From assembly GCA_045580485.1 (NCBI GenBank), contig JAZNNW010000139.1:1-64000 (forward strand): a stretch of 64,000 nucleotides of DNA, in the 5' to 3' direction. The DNA comes from Avoscillospira sp045580485. Its GTDB lineage: Bacteria > Bacillota > Clostridia > Oscillospirales > Oscillospiraceae. Position 1 is the first letter of the stretch, and every line of letters starts with the position of its first letter. Made by a program: the position numbers and the translations under genes. Positions 50,508 through 59,213 of the stretch are shown one piece after another. The notes under the pieces are model-generated. The model searched no databases and was not told the DNA's origin. It saw only the letters and a list, made by a program, of their open reading frames with translations.

Positions 50508-51521
50508 ATGTTTACCAAGCTGATTAACGGTCTGAAAGAAACTCGCCGCACCATCGTGTTCACCGAGGGCCCCGATGCCCGTATTCTGGAAGCCGCTGCC
50601 CGTCTGAAGGCTGACGATCTGATGGATGTCATCCTGGTCGGCAATGTGGAGGAAGTCAAGGCCAACGCCGCCAAGGGCGGTTTCGACATCGAAGGTCTGG
50701 AGATCCTCGATCCCGCTACTTATCCCGAAATGGACGCCATGGTCGAAAAGATGGTGGAGCTCCGCAAGGGCAAGATGTCCGCTGAGGACTGCAAGGCTGC
50801 TCTGGCTAAGGGCAACTACTTCGGCACCATGCTGGTGAAGCTGGGCAAGGCTGACGCTCTGCTGGGTGGCGCTACCTACTCCACCGCCGATACCGTCCGT
50901 CCCGCTCTGCAGCTCATCAAGACCAAGCCCGGTGCAAACCTGGTCAGCTCCTGCTTCATCATGACCCGTGACTTCGGCGATCCTGCTCTGCAGAAGATCT
51001 GCATGGGTGACTGCGCCATCAATCTGAGCTATGAAGACACTCTGGACAAGGAAGGCAATGTGAAGGTCTCCGGCGCCCAGAAGCTGGCGGAAGTGGCTGT
51101 CGAGTCTGCCCGTACCGCTGAGTTCTTCGGCATCGAGCCTAAGGTCGCTATGCTGAGCTTCTCCACCAAGGGTTCCGGCAAGGGCGGCACCGTCGCTCTG
51201 TCCGCTGAGGCCACCAAGATCGCTCAGGAACTGGCTCCCGAGTACGCCATCGACGGCGAAATGCAGTTTGACGCTGCCGTTTCCCCCACCGTCGGTCAGC
51301 TGAAGTTCCCCGGCTCCAAGGTCGCCGGCTACGCCAACACCTTCGTATTCCCCCTGATCGAGGCCGGCAACATTGGCTACAAGATCGCACAGCGTCTGGG
51401 CGGCTACGATGCCTATGGCCCCATCCTGCAGGGTCTGAACGCCCCCATCAATGACCTGTCCCGCGGCTGCAACGCCGATGAGGTCTACACCATGGCCATC
51501 ATCACCGCCGGCATGGCATAA
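50508..51521 (+). CDS. pta: phosphate acetyltransferase
   Basis: The 337-residue enzyme has the PTA_PTB pattern: VFTEGPDARILEAAARL, LVGNVEEV, GTMLVKLGKADALLGGATYSTADTVRPAL (seen in parts such as LLGGATYSTADTVRPAL), MLSFSTKGSG and the C-terminal ISDLSRGCNADEVY-like NDLSRGCNADEVY. It turns acetyl-CoA and phosphate into acetyl phosphate, which acetate kinase uses to make ATP. ackA is not adjacent. Strong codon bias fits high expression and a central fermentative role. Single gene with its own promoter and terminator. Confidence 0.96.
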   Translation: MFTKLINGLKETRRTIVFTEGPDARILEAAARLKADDLMDVILVGNVEEVKANAAKGGFDIEGLEILDPATYPEMDAMVEKMVELRKGKMSAEDCKAALAKGNYFGTMLVKLGKADALLGGATYSTADTVRPALQLIKTKPGANLVSSCFIMTRDFGDPALQKICMGDCAINLSYEDTLDKEGNVKVSGAQKLAEVAVESARTAEFFGIEPKVAMLSFSTKGSGKGGTVALSAEATKIAQELAPEYAIDGEMQFDAAVSPTVGQLKFPGSKVAGYANTFVFPLIEAGNIGYKIAQRLGGYDAYGPILQGLNAPINDLSRGCNADEVYTMAIITAGMA

Positions 51522-51531
51522 GAACAGAATG

Positions 51532-51557
51532 AAAAGCCGCCTTCGGGCGGCTTTTTT
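51532..51557 (+). terminator. terminator of pta
   Basis: AAAAGCCGCC and GGCGGCTTTT around a TTCG tetraloop, then T-run. Confidence 0.92.
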
Positions 51558-51559
51558 AA

Positions 51560-51588
51560 TTGACAATTGACAATTGGCAATGGATAAT
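51560..51588 (+). promoter_or_regulatory. promoter of the MATE gene, within a family C repeat
   Basis: TTGACA at 51560-51565, exactly 17 bases, GATAAT at 51583-51588. Same layout as at 46424. Confidence 0.6.
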
Positions 51589-51631
51589 GGAGGTGTCGCT
51601 GCGCGACGGATTTGAAAATAGGAGCGACTGT

Positions 51632-53044
51632 ATGAAGCTTAGTAAATATCTGGGCGATAAGCCCTTCTGGAAGGTCACGGTGCGGCTGGCGATCCCCATC
51701 GCCCTGCAAAACTTGCTGACCAATTCCTTTGCACTGATCGATACCCTCATGGTATCCCGGCTGGGCGATGTGGCTCTGTCTGCTGTAGGCATGGCAGGTC
51801 AGTGGAACTGGCTCATGAATCTGCTGATCTGGGGCCTTTGCGGCGGCATGAATGTGTTTGTTGCCCAGTTCTGGGGCGTCCGGGATCTGAAAGGCATCCG
51901 CCGAACCTTCGGCATGGCACTGCTGTCCTGCCTGGTTCTCAGCGGCGTCTTTCTGGCGGTGGCAGGACTTTATCCTCAGTTTGTCCTGGGGCTGTTCAAC
52001 AAAGACCCTGCCGTGGTAGCCACCGGCTGCCGGTATCTGAAAATTGCCTGTATTTCCTATCCGGCAGTGGCGCTGACTCTGGTTATGTCCAACCTGCTCC
52101 GTGGCACGGAGCGGGTCATGCTGCCCCTGTCCGTGTCCGCTGTGACCACCGTTGCCAATGCCGCTGTCAACTATACTCTGATTTTCGGCAAGTTCGGTAT
52201 GCCGGAAATGGGCGTGGCCGGTGCCGCTGTGGGCACCTGCGTATCCGCATGGCTGGGACCTGTGCTGCTGGGACTGTTTTCCATCGGCAGAGGCAGTCTG
52301 CTCACCGGTCCGGTGAAAGAGTTTTTCGCCTTTTCCGGTCAGCATATCAAAGATTTCTTCCGCAAGGCCATGCCTGTGGTGCTCAATGAAGGCATGTGGG
52401 CATTGGGTATCATCACCCTCAACATGATCTATGCCAACATGGGATATGAATACTATGCCGGTATGACTGTGTTCAAGACCATCGGCGATCTGGCCTTCTC
52501 CTTCTATGCCGGTCTTGGCAGTGCCTGTGTGGTCATGGTGGGCAAGTCAATCGGCAAGGGCAAGATCCAGCGGGGACTGGAAGATGCCCTGCGGTTTACC
52601 GTACTGGTGCCCTTGACCGGTGTGGTGGTGGGCGGTCTGACCATTCTCCTGCGCCATCCCCTGATCTCCCTGTTCTCCATGGGCGACAGCCTGTCTGCCA
52701 CAGCCCTCAGCACAGCTTTGGCTGTAACGGTGTTCTGCTCGGCAGAGATCTGCCTGCGGAATATGTCCTATGTACAGGTGGTGGGTGTGTTCCGTTCCGG
52801 CGGCGATACCACCGTGGGCATGCTGCTGGATCTGGGCAGCATCTGGCTGGTGAGCATCCCAGCGGCGCTGATCGCCGCCCATGTGCTCCATCTGCCTTTC
52901 TTTGCAGTGGTCGTGGTTGCCTACCTTTTTGAAGATATCCCCAAGGATATCCTGTGCCTCCGGCACTTTAAGTCCCGAAAATGGCTCAAGCCCGTCACCC
53001 CCGAAGGCAAAGCCGGTCTGGAAGAATATAACAAAGGCAAATAA
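51632..53044 (+). CDS. MATE family efflux transporter
   Basis: The 470-residue membrane protein has twelve predicted helices in two related halves. It opens FWKVTVRLAIPIALQNLLTN, then SFALIDTLMVSRLGDVALSAVG, the MATE signature, and a repeat-like second half (KAMPVVLNEGMWALGI). It exports drugs or metabolites using Na+ or H+; the substrate is unknown. The ATG at 51632 has AGGAG; the longer frame from 51560 is repeat-derived sequence. Confidence 0.92.
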   Translation: MKLSKYLGDKPFWKVTVRLAIPIALQNLLTNSFALIDTLMVSRLGDVALSAVGMAGQWNWLMNLLIWGLCGGMNVFVAQFWGVRDLKGIRRTFGMALLSCLVLSGVFLAVAGLYPQFVLGLFNKDPAVVATGCRYLKIACISYPAVALTLVMSNLLRGTERVMLPLSVSAVTTVANAAVNYTLIFGKFGMPEMGVAGAAVGTCVSAWLGPVLLGLFSIGRGSLLTGPVKEFFAFSGQHIKDFFRKAMPVVLNEGMWALGIITLNMIYANMGYEYYAGMTVFKTIGDLAFSFYAGLGSACVVMVGKSIGKGKIQRGLEDALRFTVLVPLTGVVVGGLTILLRHPLISLFSMGDSLSATALSTALAVTVFCSAEICLRNMSYVQVVGVFRSGGDTTVGMLLDLGSIWLVSIPAALIAAHVLHLPFFAVVVVAYLFEDIPKDILCLRHFKSRKWLKPVTPEGKAGLEEYNKGK

Positions 53045-53045
53045 A

Positions 53046-53155
53046 AGCCTCCCTCTGATGAGGGAGGTGGCATTTGTGAAGCAAATGACGGAGGGAGAGA
53101 TCATTTTTCTCTCCCCCCCCGCTTCGCAGAGCCCCCTCGTCAGAGGGGTCCTTTT
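53046..53155. repeat. dispersed repeat family A, copy 7
   Basis: GCCTCCCTCTGATGAGGGAGG, then CATTTGTGAAGCAAATGACGG, then CGCTTCGCAGAGCC and CCCTCGTCAGAGGGG. It sits between convergent genes and runs into CTTTTTC, so it can terminate the MATE transcript. Confidence 0.8.
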
Positions 53156-53159
53156 TCTT

Positions 53160-53705
53160 TTACGGAATGATCTTATTGGCTTTCAGATACCGTTCTTCCT
53201 CGGAGAACACGCAGCCGCAGTATTTCTGCATATAGAAACCATGTTCTCTGGCGAATTCCTGTCCTTCCTTGAACAGGGGGCGGAAATCCTCGTAGAGAAA
53301 TTCCACACCGTATTCCTCCGCCGCTCTCTGGGCTACCTCCATCATCATGGCATGGTTCTGATAGGGGCTGATGAACAGACTGGAGGTAAAGGCATCGAAG
53401 CCCTGTTCCTTGGCGGTTTTTGCCGTCTCCACGAGACGCATTTCGTAGCATTTGACGCAGCGGTGGGCAATGTCCGCTGCCACGGCACGGACGAAGGGAC
53501 GCAGACCGTAGTCGTTCTGCTCGATGAGCTTTACACCGATCTCGGCAAGATATTCCCGGACCGTGTTTCGGCGGCTGCGATATTCCGTGAAGGGGTGGAT
53601 GTTGGGGTTATACCAGAAGCCGGTGACTTCGTGACCCTGTTCCTGCAGATGGGCAAGGGGACGGTTGGCGCAGGGTGCGCAGCAGATGTGAAGAAGCACT
53701 TTCAT
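53160..53705 (-). CDS. queH: epoxyqueuosine reductase QueH
   Basis: The 181-residue protein matches QueH (DUF208): LLHICCAPCANRPL with the first Cys pair, FWYNPNIHPFTEYRSR, AHRCVKCYEMRL with the second Cys pair, TSSLFISPYQNH and the tail YMQKYCGCVFSEEER. It binds a 4Fe-4S cluster with an extra iron and makes queuosine in tRNA, replacing QueG. Its ATG overlaps the CYTH gene stop (ATGA), so the two are coupled. Confidence 0.95.
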   Translation of the reverse strand: MKVLLHICCAPCANRPLAHLQEQGHEVTGFWYNPNIHPFTEYRSRRNTVREYLAEIGVKLIEQNDYGLRPFVRAVAADIAHRCVKCYEMRLVETAKTAKEQGFDAFTSSLFISPYQNHAMMMEVAQRAAEEYGVEFLYEDFRPLFKEGQEFAREHGFYMQKYCGCVFSEEERYLKANKIIP

Positions 53706-54301
53706 TCTGCCACCGCCAGTGCTGCCGCCCGGGCAAATTTGCTCTTGGGCTCGACCATCAACCCGAACCGTTCCTTCAGCTCCTCGCCGAAAGCCTCCAC
53801 AGTCTCAAAATCGCCCTGCTTCAGCTCCAGCTCCACTTCACAGAGGGGTTCCTGCTTCTGTCCCCCTGCCAGCATACCCACATCACCGCAGAAAGTGCAG
53901 ACCGTGCCGTCGGCAAAGGAAAGCTCTGCCTCCCGGCGGGTAAACTGGGCGGCGCAGAGGGGCATGAGCCCGGTCACCTCCGACAGCTCTGCCGGTGCGC
54001 CTGCTTCTATCAGCAGGGGCATTGCTGCCTCAATGGAAGGTGCGTCACATTCAAATTCATTTCTGGCCATGCCTTCGCCGGGGGTCTTGCAGGTTGCCAC
54101 CAGACGGTCATTTTCCTGCCGCAGACGCAGGGTCCACCGTTTTTTGGCGAGGGCGCCGTCTTTTGTATCGTAATAAACCGTGGCCATGTCCAGCAGGCGG
54201 TAGCCGCCCTGCCGCACCTGTGCCAGTTCCTTGTCGAAGATGATCTGTTCCAGTACCGCAGGAGCGGGTACTGCCAATTTCAGTTCCAGTTCTGTTGCCA
54301 T
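53702..54301 (-). CDS. CYTH domain protein
   Basis: The 199-residue protein has the CYTH tunnel fold: TELELKLAV (the ExExK signature) at residues 3-9, YYDTKDGALAKKRWTLRLRQEN, LVATCKTPG and VELELKQGDFETVEAFGEEL. Such enzymes act on triphosphates, with inorganic triphosphatase activity most common in bacteria. No CHAD domain follows. RBS AAGGAG. First gene of the pair with queH. Confidence 0.9.
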   Translation of the reverse strand: MATELELKLAVPAPAVLEQIIFDKELAQVRQGGYRLLDMATVYYDTKDGALAKKRWTLRLRQENDRLVATCKTPGEGMARNEFECDAPSIEAAMPLLIEAGAPAELSEVTGLMPLCAAQFTRREAELSFADGTVCTFCGDVGMLAGGQKQEPLCEVELELKQGDFETVEAFGEELKERFGLMVEPKSKFARAAALAVAE

Positions 54302-54441
54302 GAGAATTCTCCTTATAAACTGCGTTTTCTCTATTTTAGCCCTAAATGCAAAAAACCGCAACCCCAACGCCCGTTCCCGACAAGTTTTTTATTTCCGCCG
54401 TGATACACTTGTGCCGAAAAGTACAGGAAAGAGGGATCGGG

Positions 54442-56409
54442 ATGAAAGTACAGATGCGTCCTGCGGCGGTGCAGGCGGTGCGGCAGAAGCTGCTGCGGTG
54501 GACGGGGCATCGGGCAGTGGAGCTGGCGCTGCGGACACTGGGTGCACTGGCAGTGGGCTTTGTGCTGGCAGGCGCGAAGGCAGCGGAGGGGCTGCTGCCC
54601 CTTTCTGTGTGCTTCGCAGGAGCACTGGGACTGGGTTTGCCATCTTTCGGTGCGTACATAGGCGGCTGTTTGGGCTATGTGGCCTTTTTCGGTCCCGATG
54701 CCGCCGTCGAGCCCATGGCGGTGGGACTTCTGGTGGAGGCCTGTCTGTGCATCTTTGGAGAGGAGCTGGACAGGGAACATCCCTGGTTCGCCCCCGGCTG
54801 TGTCATGCTGTTTTCGGCCTTGGTGGGGGTTTTATTTCTGCTGCAAAACCGCCTGTGGAGCAGACTGCTCTGGCGGTATCTGCTGAAAATCGCCGTTGCC
54901 GGACTGGGTACATGGGGCTTTCGGAAGAGTCTGGACCCCAACCGTTCCGGCGGGGATCTGCTGCTGCCGGTGTGCCTGACGGCAGGCTTGTGCGCTTTAC
55001 AGCCCGTGGGATTTCCTCTTGGACTGGTTGCCGGCTGCGCCATGGCGGCAGCGGCGGCAGGCACGCCCATGGGATTGACCGCAGCAGCCCTGTTCGGTTT
55101 GGCAATGGATATCAGCTGGGGCGGCAGCTGCTGTACGGCGGTGCTGATTTTGGCCGCCTTTTGCAGCCGGTGGCAAACCGGCAGACTGCGGCAGCTGGCA
55201 CTGTGGCTCACCGCCGCCGCTCTGGGCGTACCGGTCACCGGCAGCCACTCCCTTTTATTGGCAGGGGCCATGCTGGGTGTGGTGCTGTCGCCCTTGATTC
55301 CGGCAGAGCGATGGTTCGGTGTGACGCCCCGGTCTCTCTTTTCGCCGGACCCCAGACTGGCACTGGCATCGGGGCTTTTGTCCCAGATCGGGCAATGTCT
55401 GACCATCCTGCCCATGGAACGCCCCGACCCGGAGACCAACGCCGTCTTTGACCAGGCGGCGGAGCGGGTGTGCCGCCATTGCGGTCTGTGGGAGCAGTGC
55501 TGGGAGACGGAAATTGAGAGCACCTGCGAGGCACTGGAGCGGGCTGCCCCTGCCATGATGACCAGAGGAAAGGCCTTGCGGGAGGACTTGCCTCCTGCCT
55601 TTGTGGAGCGTTGCCGGTATATGGAGGGATTTTTGACGGCAGTGAACCGGGAGCTGGAGGATCTCAGCTGCCGCAGGCAGTACCGCAGCCGCCTGCGGGA
55701 GAGCCGGCAGGTTCTGGCGGAGCAGTATGCGGTTTTGTCTCAGGCCATGGCAAAGCAGCGACCTGATGGACCCGTGACTTTGCGGTTTCAGCCGGAGCTG
55801 GGCTTTCGCAGCCTCAGCCGAAGGGAGGAGGGGCTTTCCGGAGATCGGGGTGCCAGCTTCCGGGTGGGAAACCGGTTTTACCTCATCCTTTGCGATGGGA
55901 TGGGCACAGGTCCTGCCGCCAACGGCGAAGCCGGTGCCGCCATCGGCATCCTGCGGACGCTTTTACAGTCCGGTGTTCCGTCAGGAGAGGCTTTGAATTT
56001 CCTCAATGGCGTGTACATTCTCCGGGACGACGGCGGTTTTGCCACGGTGGATCTGCTGCAGGCAGATCTGACCACCGGGGAAGCAGAGCTGTTCAAATGG
56101 GGCAGCGCCCCATCCTATCTCAAGAAGAAAGGAAAAACGGAGAAAATAGGGACAGCCTCCCCACCTCCCGGTGTCGGAGTAGGAGAGGAATACCGACCGG
56201 AAGGGGAAAAGCTGTCCTTAGGAAAGGGAGAACTGTTGGTACTGGTGAGCGACGGCGCCGGTGGAGAGGTGGCCGAGCATTTCATTCGGCAGTATGGAGG
56301 GTCATCTCCGAAGGAATTGGCCTCCGGCATAGTGAATTGCAGCAAAGCCCGTGGAGAGGATGATCGGACTGCTGCGGTGGTGGCATTGCGCCCCCGTCTC
56401 TCTATGTGA
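54442..56409 (+). CDS. spoIIE: stage II sporulation protein E (SpoIIE phosphatase)
   Basis: The 655-residue protein has about ten hydrophobic helices in its first 310 residues, a regulatory middle with a Cys-rich VCRHCGLWEQCWE, and a C-terminal PP2C phosphatase with GDRGASF, ILCDGMGTGPAANGEA, and LVSDGAGGE plus DDRTAAVVAL. This is the SpoIIE design. It dephosphorylates SpoIIAA to activate sigma-F in the forespore, and interacts with FtsZ in Bacillus. The length is somewhat below the Bacillus protein (827). ATG 54442 follows AGAGGGA. A weak Spo0A-like box is noted upstream. Confidence 0.92.
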   Translation: MKVQMRPAAVQAVRQKLLRWTGHRAVELALRTLGALAVGFVLAGAKAAEGLLPLSVCFAGALGLGLPSFGAYIGGCLGYVAFFGPDAAVEPMAVGLLVEACLCIFGEELDREHPWFAPGCVMLFSALVGVLFLLQNRLWSRLLWRYLLKIAVAGLGTWGFRKSLDPNRSGGDLLLPVCLTAGLCALQPVGFPLGLVAGCAMAAAAAGTPMGLTAAALFGLAMDISWGGSCCTAVLILAAFCSRWQTGRLRQLALWLTAAALGVPVTGSHSLLLAGAMLGVVLSPLIPAERWFGVTPRSLFSPDPRLALASGLLSQIGQCLTILPMERPDPETNAVFDQAAERVCRHCGLWEQCWETEIESTCEALERAAPAMMTRGKALREDLPPAFVERCRYMEGFLTAVNRELEDLSCRRQYRSRLRESRQVLAEQYAVLSQAMAKQRPDGPVTLRFQPELGFRSLSRREEGLSGDRGASFRVGNRFYLILCDGMGTGPAANGEAGAAIGILRTLLQSGVPSGEALNFLNGVYILRDDGGFATVDLLQADLTTGEAELFKWGSAPSYLKKKGKTEKIGTASPPPGVGVGEEYRPEGEKLSLGKGELLVLVSDGAGGEVAEHFIRQYGGSSPKELASGIVNCSKARGEDDRTAAVVALRPRLSM

Positions 56410-56480
56410 CAGTTTATCACAAGTTTTTTGCAAAGTTTGTCGAAAGCTGACCGAAAATCTAAAAAATGTGGTGAAAAAGC

Positions 56481-56517
56481 AAAAACTCCCCAATATATAG
56501 GGAGTTTTTGTTTTTTC
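56481..56517. terminator. bidirectional terminator between spoIIE and the SDR gene
   Basis: AAAAACTCCC and GGGAGTTTTT around a nine-base AT-rich loop. Confidence 0.8.
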
Positions 56518-57211
56518 AGATGACCATGCCTCCGTTGACAGGAAGAACCTGTCCGGTAACGAAGTTTGCATCCACAAGATATGCCATGGCCTGCACCATA
56601 TCGGCAGGTGTGCCGTGAGTATTCAGAGGGGTCTCCTCCCGGAGACCGTCCATGACGGCTTGGTCGATGTGGGCGCACATATCCGTCAGCACCACGCCGG
56701 GTGCCAGACAGTTGACTCGGATGTGGGAGGGGCCAAGCTCCTTGGCAAGGGCCTTGGTCAGACCGATGACGGCGGCTTTGCAGGCGGAATAACAGACCTC
56801 GCAGGAGGCACCCACTTGCCCCCACATGGAGGAGACATTGATGATGCAGCCGGACTGTCGGGAGAGCATCCCCGGCAGAACGGCATCAATGCAGTGATAC
56901 ATGCCGTGGACATTGACGGCGAACATCCGATCCCAGTGCTCCTTGCCGATCTGGGAGATGAGACCGTAGTGGGCGATGCCGGCGTTGTTGATGAGTACAT
57001 CCACAGGACCGATGGAGGAGAGGGCGGCTTCTACGGCAGCCTTGTCGGCAACATCGCAGCAGATGGCCTCTGCGCCGGTGGCAGCGGCAACGGCCTTGGC
57101 AGCTTCGTGGTTTTTTTCATAGAGGAAGCGGACAGTGTGACCCTGGGCGGCGAAGTGGCGCACAGCCTCCGCACCGATGCCCCGGCTGCCGCCGGTGATG
57201 ACGATGTTCAT
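56516..57211 (-). CDS. SDR family oxidoreductase, FabG-like
   Basis: The 231-residue protein is a classical short-chain dehydrogenase: the cofactor motif TGGSRGIGAEAV (residues 6-17), CDVADKAAVE, VLINNAGIAHYG, catalytic Ser in NVSSMWGQ and YSACK with Tyr and Lys. FabG reduces 3-oxoacyl-ACP, but it is slightly short and lies outside any fab cluster, so the substrate is open. Start at 57211 has AGGTCTTAC, a modest site. Confidence 0.85.
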   Translation of the reverse strand: MNIVITGGSRGIGAEAVRHFAAQGHTVRFLYEKNHEAAKAVAAATGAEAICCDVADKAAVEAALSSIGPVDVLINNAGIAHYGLISQIGKEHWDRMFAVNVHGMYHCIDAVLPGMLSRQSGCIINVSSMWGQVGASCEVCYSACKAAVIGLTKALAKELGPSHIRVNCLAPGVVLTDMCAHIDQAVMDGLREETPLNTHGTPADMVQAMAYLVDANFVTGQVLPVNGGMVI

Positions 57212-57312
57212 AGTAAGACCTCCAAAATTGGATTCTTTGGGGTCATTATATGATTTTTTGGAAGAAAAATCAACCAAAAGGGTATCAAACATAACTCGAC
57301 AGGAAATAATAG

Positions 57313-57341
57313 TTGACAAAGGGGCGGAGATATGGTAACAT
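57313..57341 (+). promoter_or_regulatory. promoter of initiator tRNA-Met
   Basis: TTGACA at 57313-57318, 17 bases, TAACAT at 57336-57341. Confidence 0.75.
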
Positions 57342-57368
57342 ATTCAAGCACAAAGCGATATTGCATAT

Positions 57369-57445
<77 letters not shown>

Positions 57446-57449
57446 GTTG

Positions 57450-57485
57450 AAAACACTCACTTTTTTCGAAAAGTGAGTGTTTTTT
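57450..57485 (+). terminator. terminator of tRNA-fMet
   Basis: AAAACACTCACTTTT and its complement around TTCG, then T-run. Confidence 0.85.
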
Positions 57486-57950
57486 CTAACTTTTTCGCTT
57501 TAATTCTTAGTCGTAAACATTCGTGAATAGTCGCTGTTAGTCTGTTTTATTGCGGCGACATTTCGGCGGCAAGAGCAAAAATAAGACTCAGAACCCCGTC
57601 AGCGAGCCGACGGCGCCGCCGCCGAAGTCACTAAAATTCCCGGTAAAGTTCCTCATGGTGGGTCTTACGGGAATTCGCCGGGGAATTTTTGCGGTGGGAA
57701 ATCGCCAAGGCCAACAAGGGGAAAACCTGCCTTAGAACGAAAAATTCCCCAATTCCCGTGATTTTTTGGCTAAACCTTACTAAAAGAAAAAAGGGTGACC
57801 ACTAACTGGGAGTATGCCCGGTGGTCACTGACCGTTTCTCCCTTGCTTTGGAGCTTCGGACAGGTACCTGTTTTGACCTTGCCGCCCTACTGCCGCCATA
57901 GAACCAAGAAAAAAGTGCTACTTGTGTAGCACTTTTTTGCTATTTTGGGG
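57486..57950. other. noncoding left end of the integrated island
   Basis: About 465 bases without a credible gene. It has several variants of AATTCCCGG and GGGAATT around 57625-57765, an inverted repeat GTGACCAC/GTGGTCAC near 57796-57828, and a terminator before the recombinase stop. This fits recombinase arm sites or att flanks. The short frame 57550-57735 has no ribosome site. Confidence 0.45.
57909..57938. terminator. terminator of the recombinase gene
   Basis: AAAAAAGTGCTAC and GTAGCACTTTTTT around TTGT; it works for the leftward gene. Confidence 0.85.
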
Positions 57951-59081
57951 TTATGCGAAGAGGATATCGTCTACCTTGGTGGCTGCCTTCTGATCCATGG
58001 CAGGGGTGCAGTGCGCGTAGACATCCATGGTGGTGGAGATGTTGGCATGGCCGATGCGAGTCTGGACGGTTTTGAAGTCAATACCGGCCTCTACCATCAT
58101 GGTAGCACAGCTATGGCGAAGGTCATGGAAGCGGATGTGCTTCAGACCATGCTTCTGCACAAATCTCTCCCACTTCTGGGTCATGGACTCAGGACGGAAA
58201 GGCTTACCATCGGGCTGACAGACCACAAGGCCAGAGTCGGTAAAGGCAGCTCCCATAGCCAGCTTGTTGCTGTTGTACTGGGCTCTGGCTAACTTCAGTT
58301 CAGACAGAATACTGGAGCCTACTGTTATGCTGCGCTTACCGGCAGCACTCTTGGGAGCCTTCGTAGACACCTTACTGTCTGCGACTACTCTGTTGGACTG
58401 AATGTGAATGAGACCCTTGTCGAAGTCGATGTGATCCCACTTCAGCGCCAGCAACTCGCCACGGCGGAAGCCCACATAGCAGACCATCAGCAGGGGTAAG
58501 TACATGTCGGTACCCTCAGCGACCTGCAGGAGCTCTTTGATTTCCTGGGTGGTATAGATCTGCGCCTGATACTTCTGGTTCTTGGGAAGTTCTACACCCT
58601 TACAGGGGTTATGGGGGATCATCTGGGTGACTACCGCCTTTTCCAAAGCCGCATTGAGATTGAGATAGGCGCTGCGGATGGTCTTAGGGGAAAGTCCCTG
58701 CTGCTTGTGGAGCTTATTGACCCAGCTCTGGATGGTAGCGGCCTTGAGGGCTTTCAGCTGAATGTTGCCAAGGTGGGGGTTGATTTGGTTCTTGATCTTG
58801 TCTTTGTAGCCGGATCTGGTGGTGGCCTCGATGTTGGGAAGGTACTAATCCAGCCACTGCCACATCCAGTCGCCCAGCTTCATGGAAGAAGGGGCGGCGG
58901 TATAGCCGGTTTCCAACTCATTCTGGAACATGCGCAGGGCCTCCTGTGCCTGTTTTTTTGTGCCTTTGACGGTTCTGTAACGGCGGTTTCTCTTTCCACT
59001 CTCAGACTCGAGTTCCACTACCAACTGGTAGCTGACGACACCTTTTTTGCTCTTACGGGCTTTAATATGACCTGTTGACAT
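57951..59081 (-). pseudogene. tyrosine recombinase (integrase) interrupted by one in-frame TAG
   Basis: Codons 1-78 and about 80-376 are in one frame, with a single TAG at 58847-58845 between WQWLD and YLPNIEATTRSGY. Before it lies an AP2-like arm-binding domain (MSTGHIKARKSKKGVVSYQL). After it come the SAM-like core-binding domain and the catalytic domain with YVGFRRGEL (Arg), HDLRHSCATMM (His-x-x-Arg), GHANISTTMDVYAH (His and Tyr nucleophile). All catalytic residues survive, so the lesion is a single base change. RBS AAGGAGG is intact. It lies next to tRNA-fMet, the likely target. A restart at 58646 would lack much of the core-binding domain. Confidence 0.88.
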
Positions 59082-59111
59082 TGTTTTGTCCTCCTTATGG
59101 TGATTAAAATG

Positions 59112-59117
59112 ATTATA
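59112..59117 (-). promoter_or_regulatory. possible -10 box of the recombinase gene
   Basis: TATAAT on the minus strand, 30 bases before the ATG; no clear -35. It is back to back with the next promoter. Confidence 0.4.
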
Positions 59118-59139
59118 TATAGGTGAGGTTAGCTGAAGT

Positions 59140-59179
59140 GCGTTACGCTATTGACTTTGCGTTACGCATATGTTATGGT
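59140..59179 (+). promoter_or_regulatory. promoter with paired GCGTTACGC operators
   Basis: TTGACT at 59151-59156, 17 bases, TATGGT at 59174-59179. GCGTTACGC, itself nearly palindromic, occurs at 59140-59148 and again at 59159-59167, flanking the -35 with starts 19 bases apart. A bound repressor would block this promoter and possibly the divergent recombinase. Confidence 0.65.
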
Positions 59180-59213
59180 AGGGATACTGGTATCACAAAA
59201 GGAGGTTTATGAA

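Noticed and set aside
54379..54388. Spo0A-like box upstream of spoIIE
   Set aside because: Only a partial match (TTGTCGGG on the minus strand) with no clear -10 at the proper distance; mentioned in the gene entry but not called as a site.
56436..56444. TTTGTCGAA, a perfect Spo0A-type box
   Set aside because: It lies after the spoIIE stop, between convergent genes, where no promoter would use it.
57550..57735. 61-residue frame after tRNA-fMet
   Set aside because: No ribosome site, low-complexity start, and it lies in the probable recombination region.
58845..58847. Amber codon as a sign of TAG recoding (pyrrolysine)
   Set aside because: No methylamine methyltransferase or pyl gene is in view, and rlmH ends at TAG; a point mutation is simpler.
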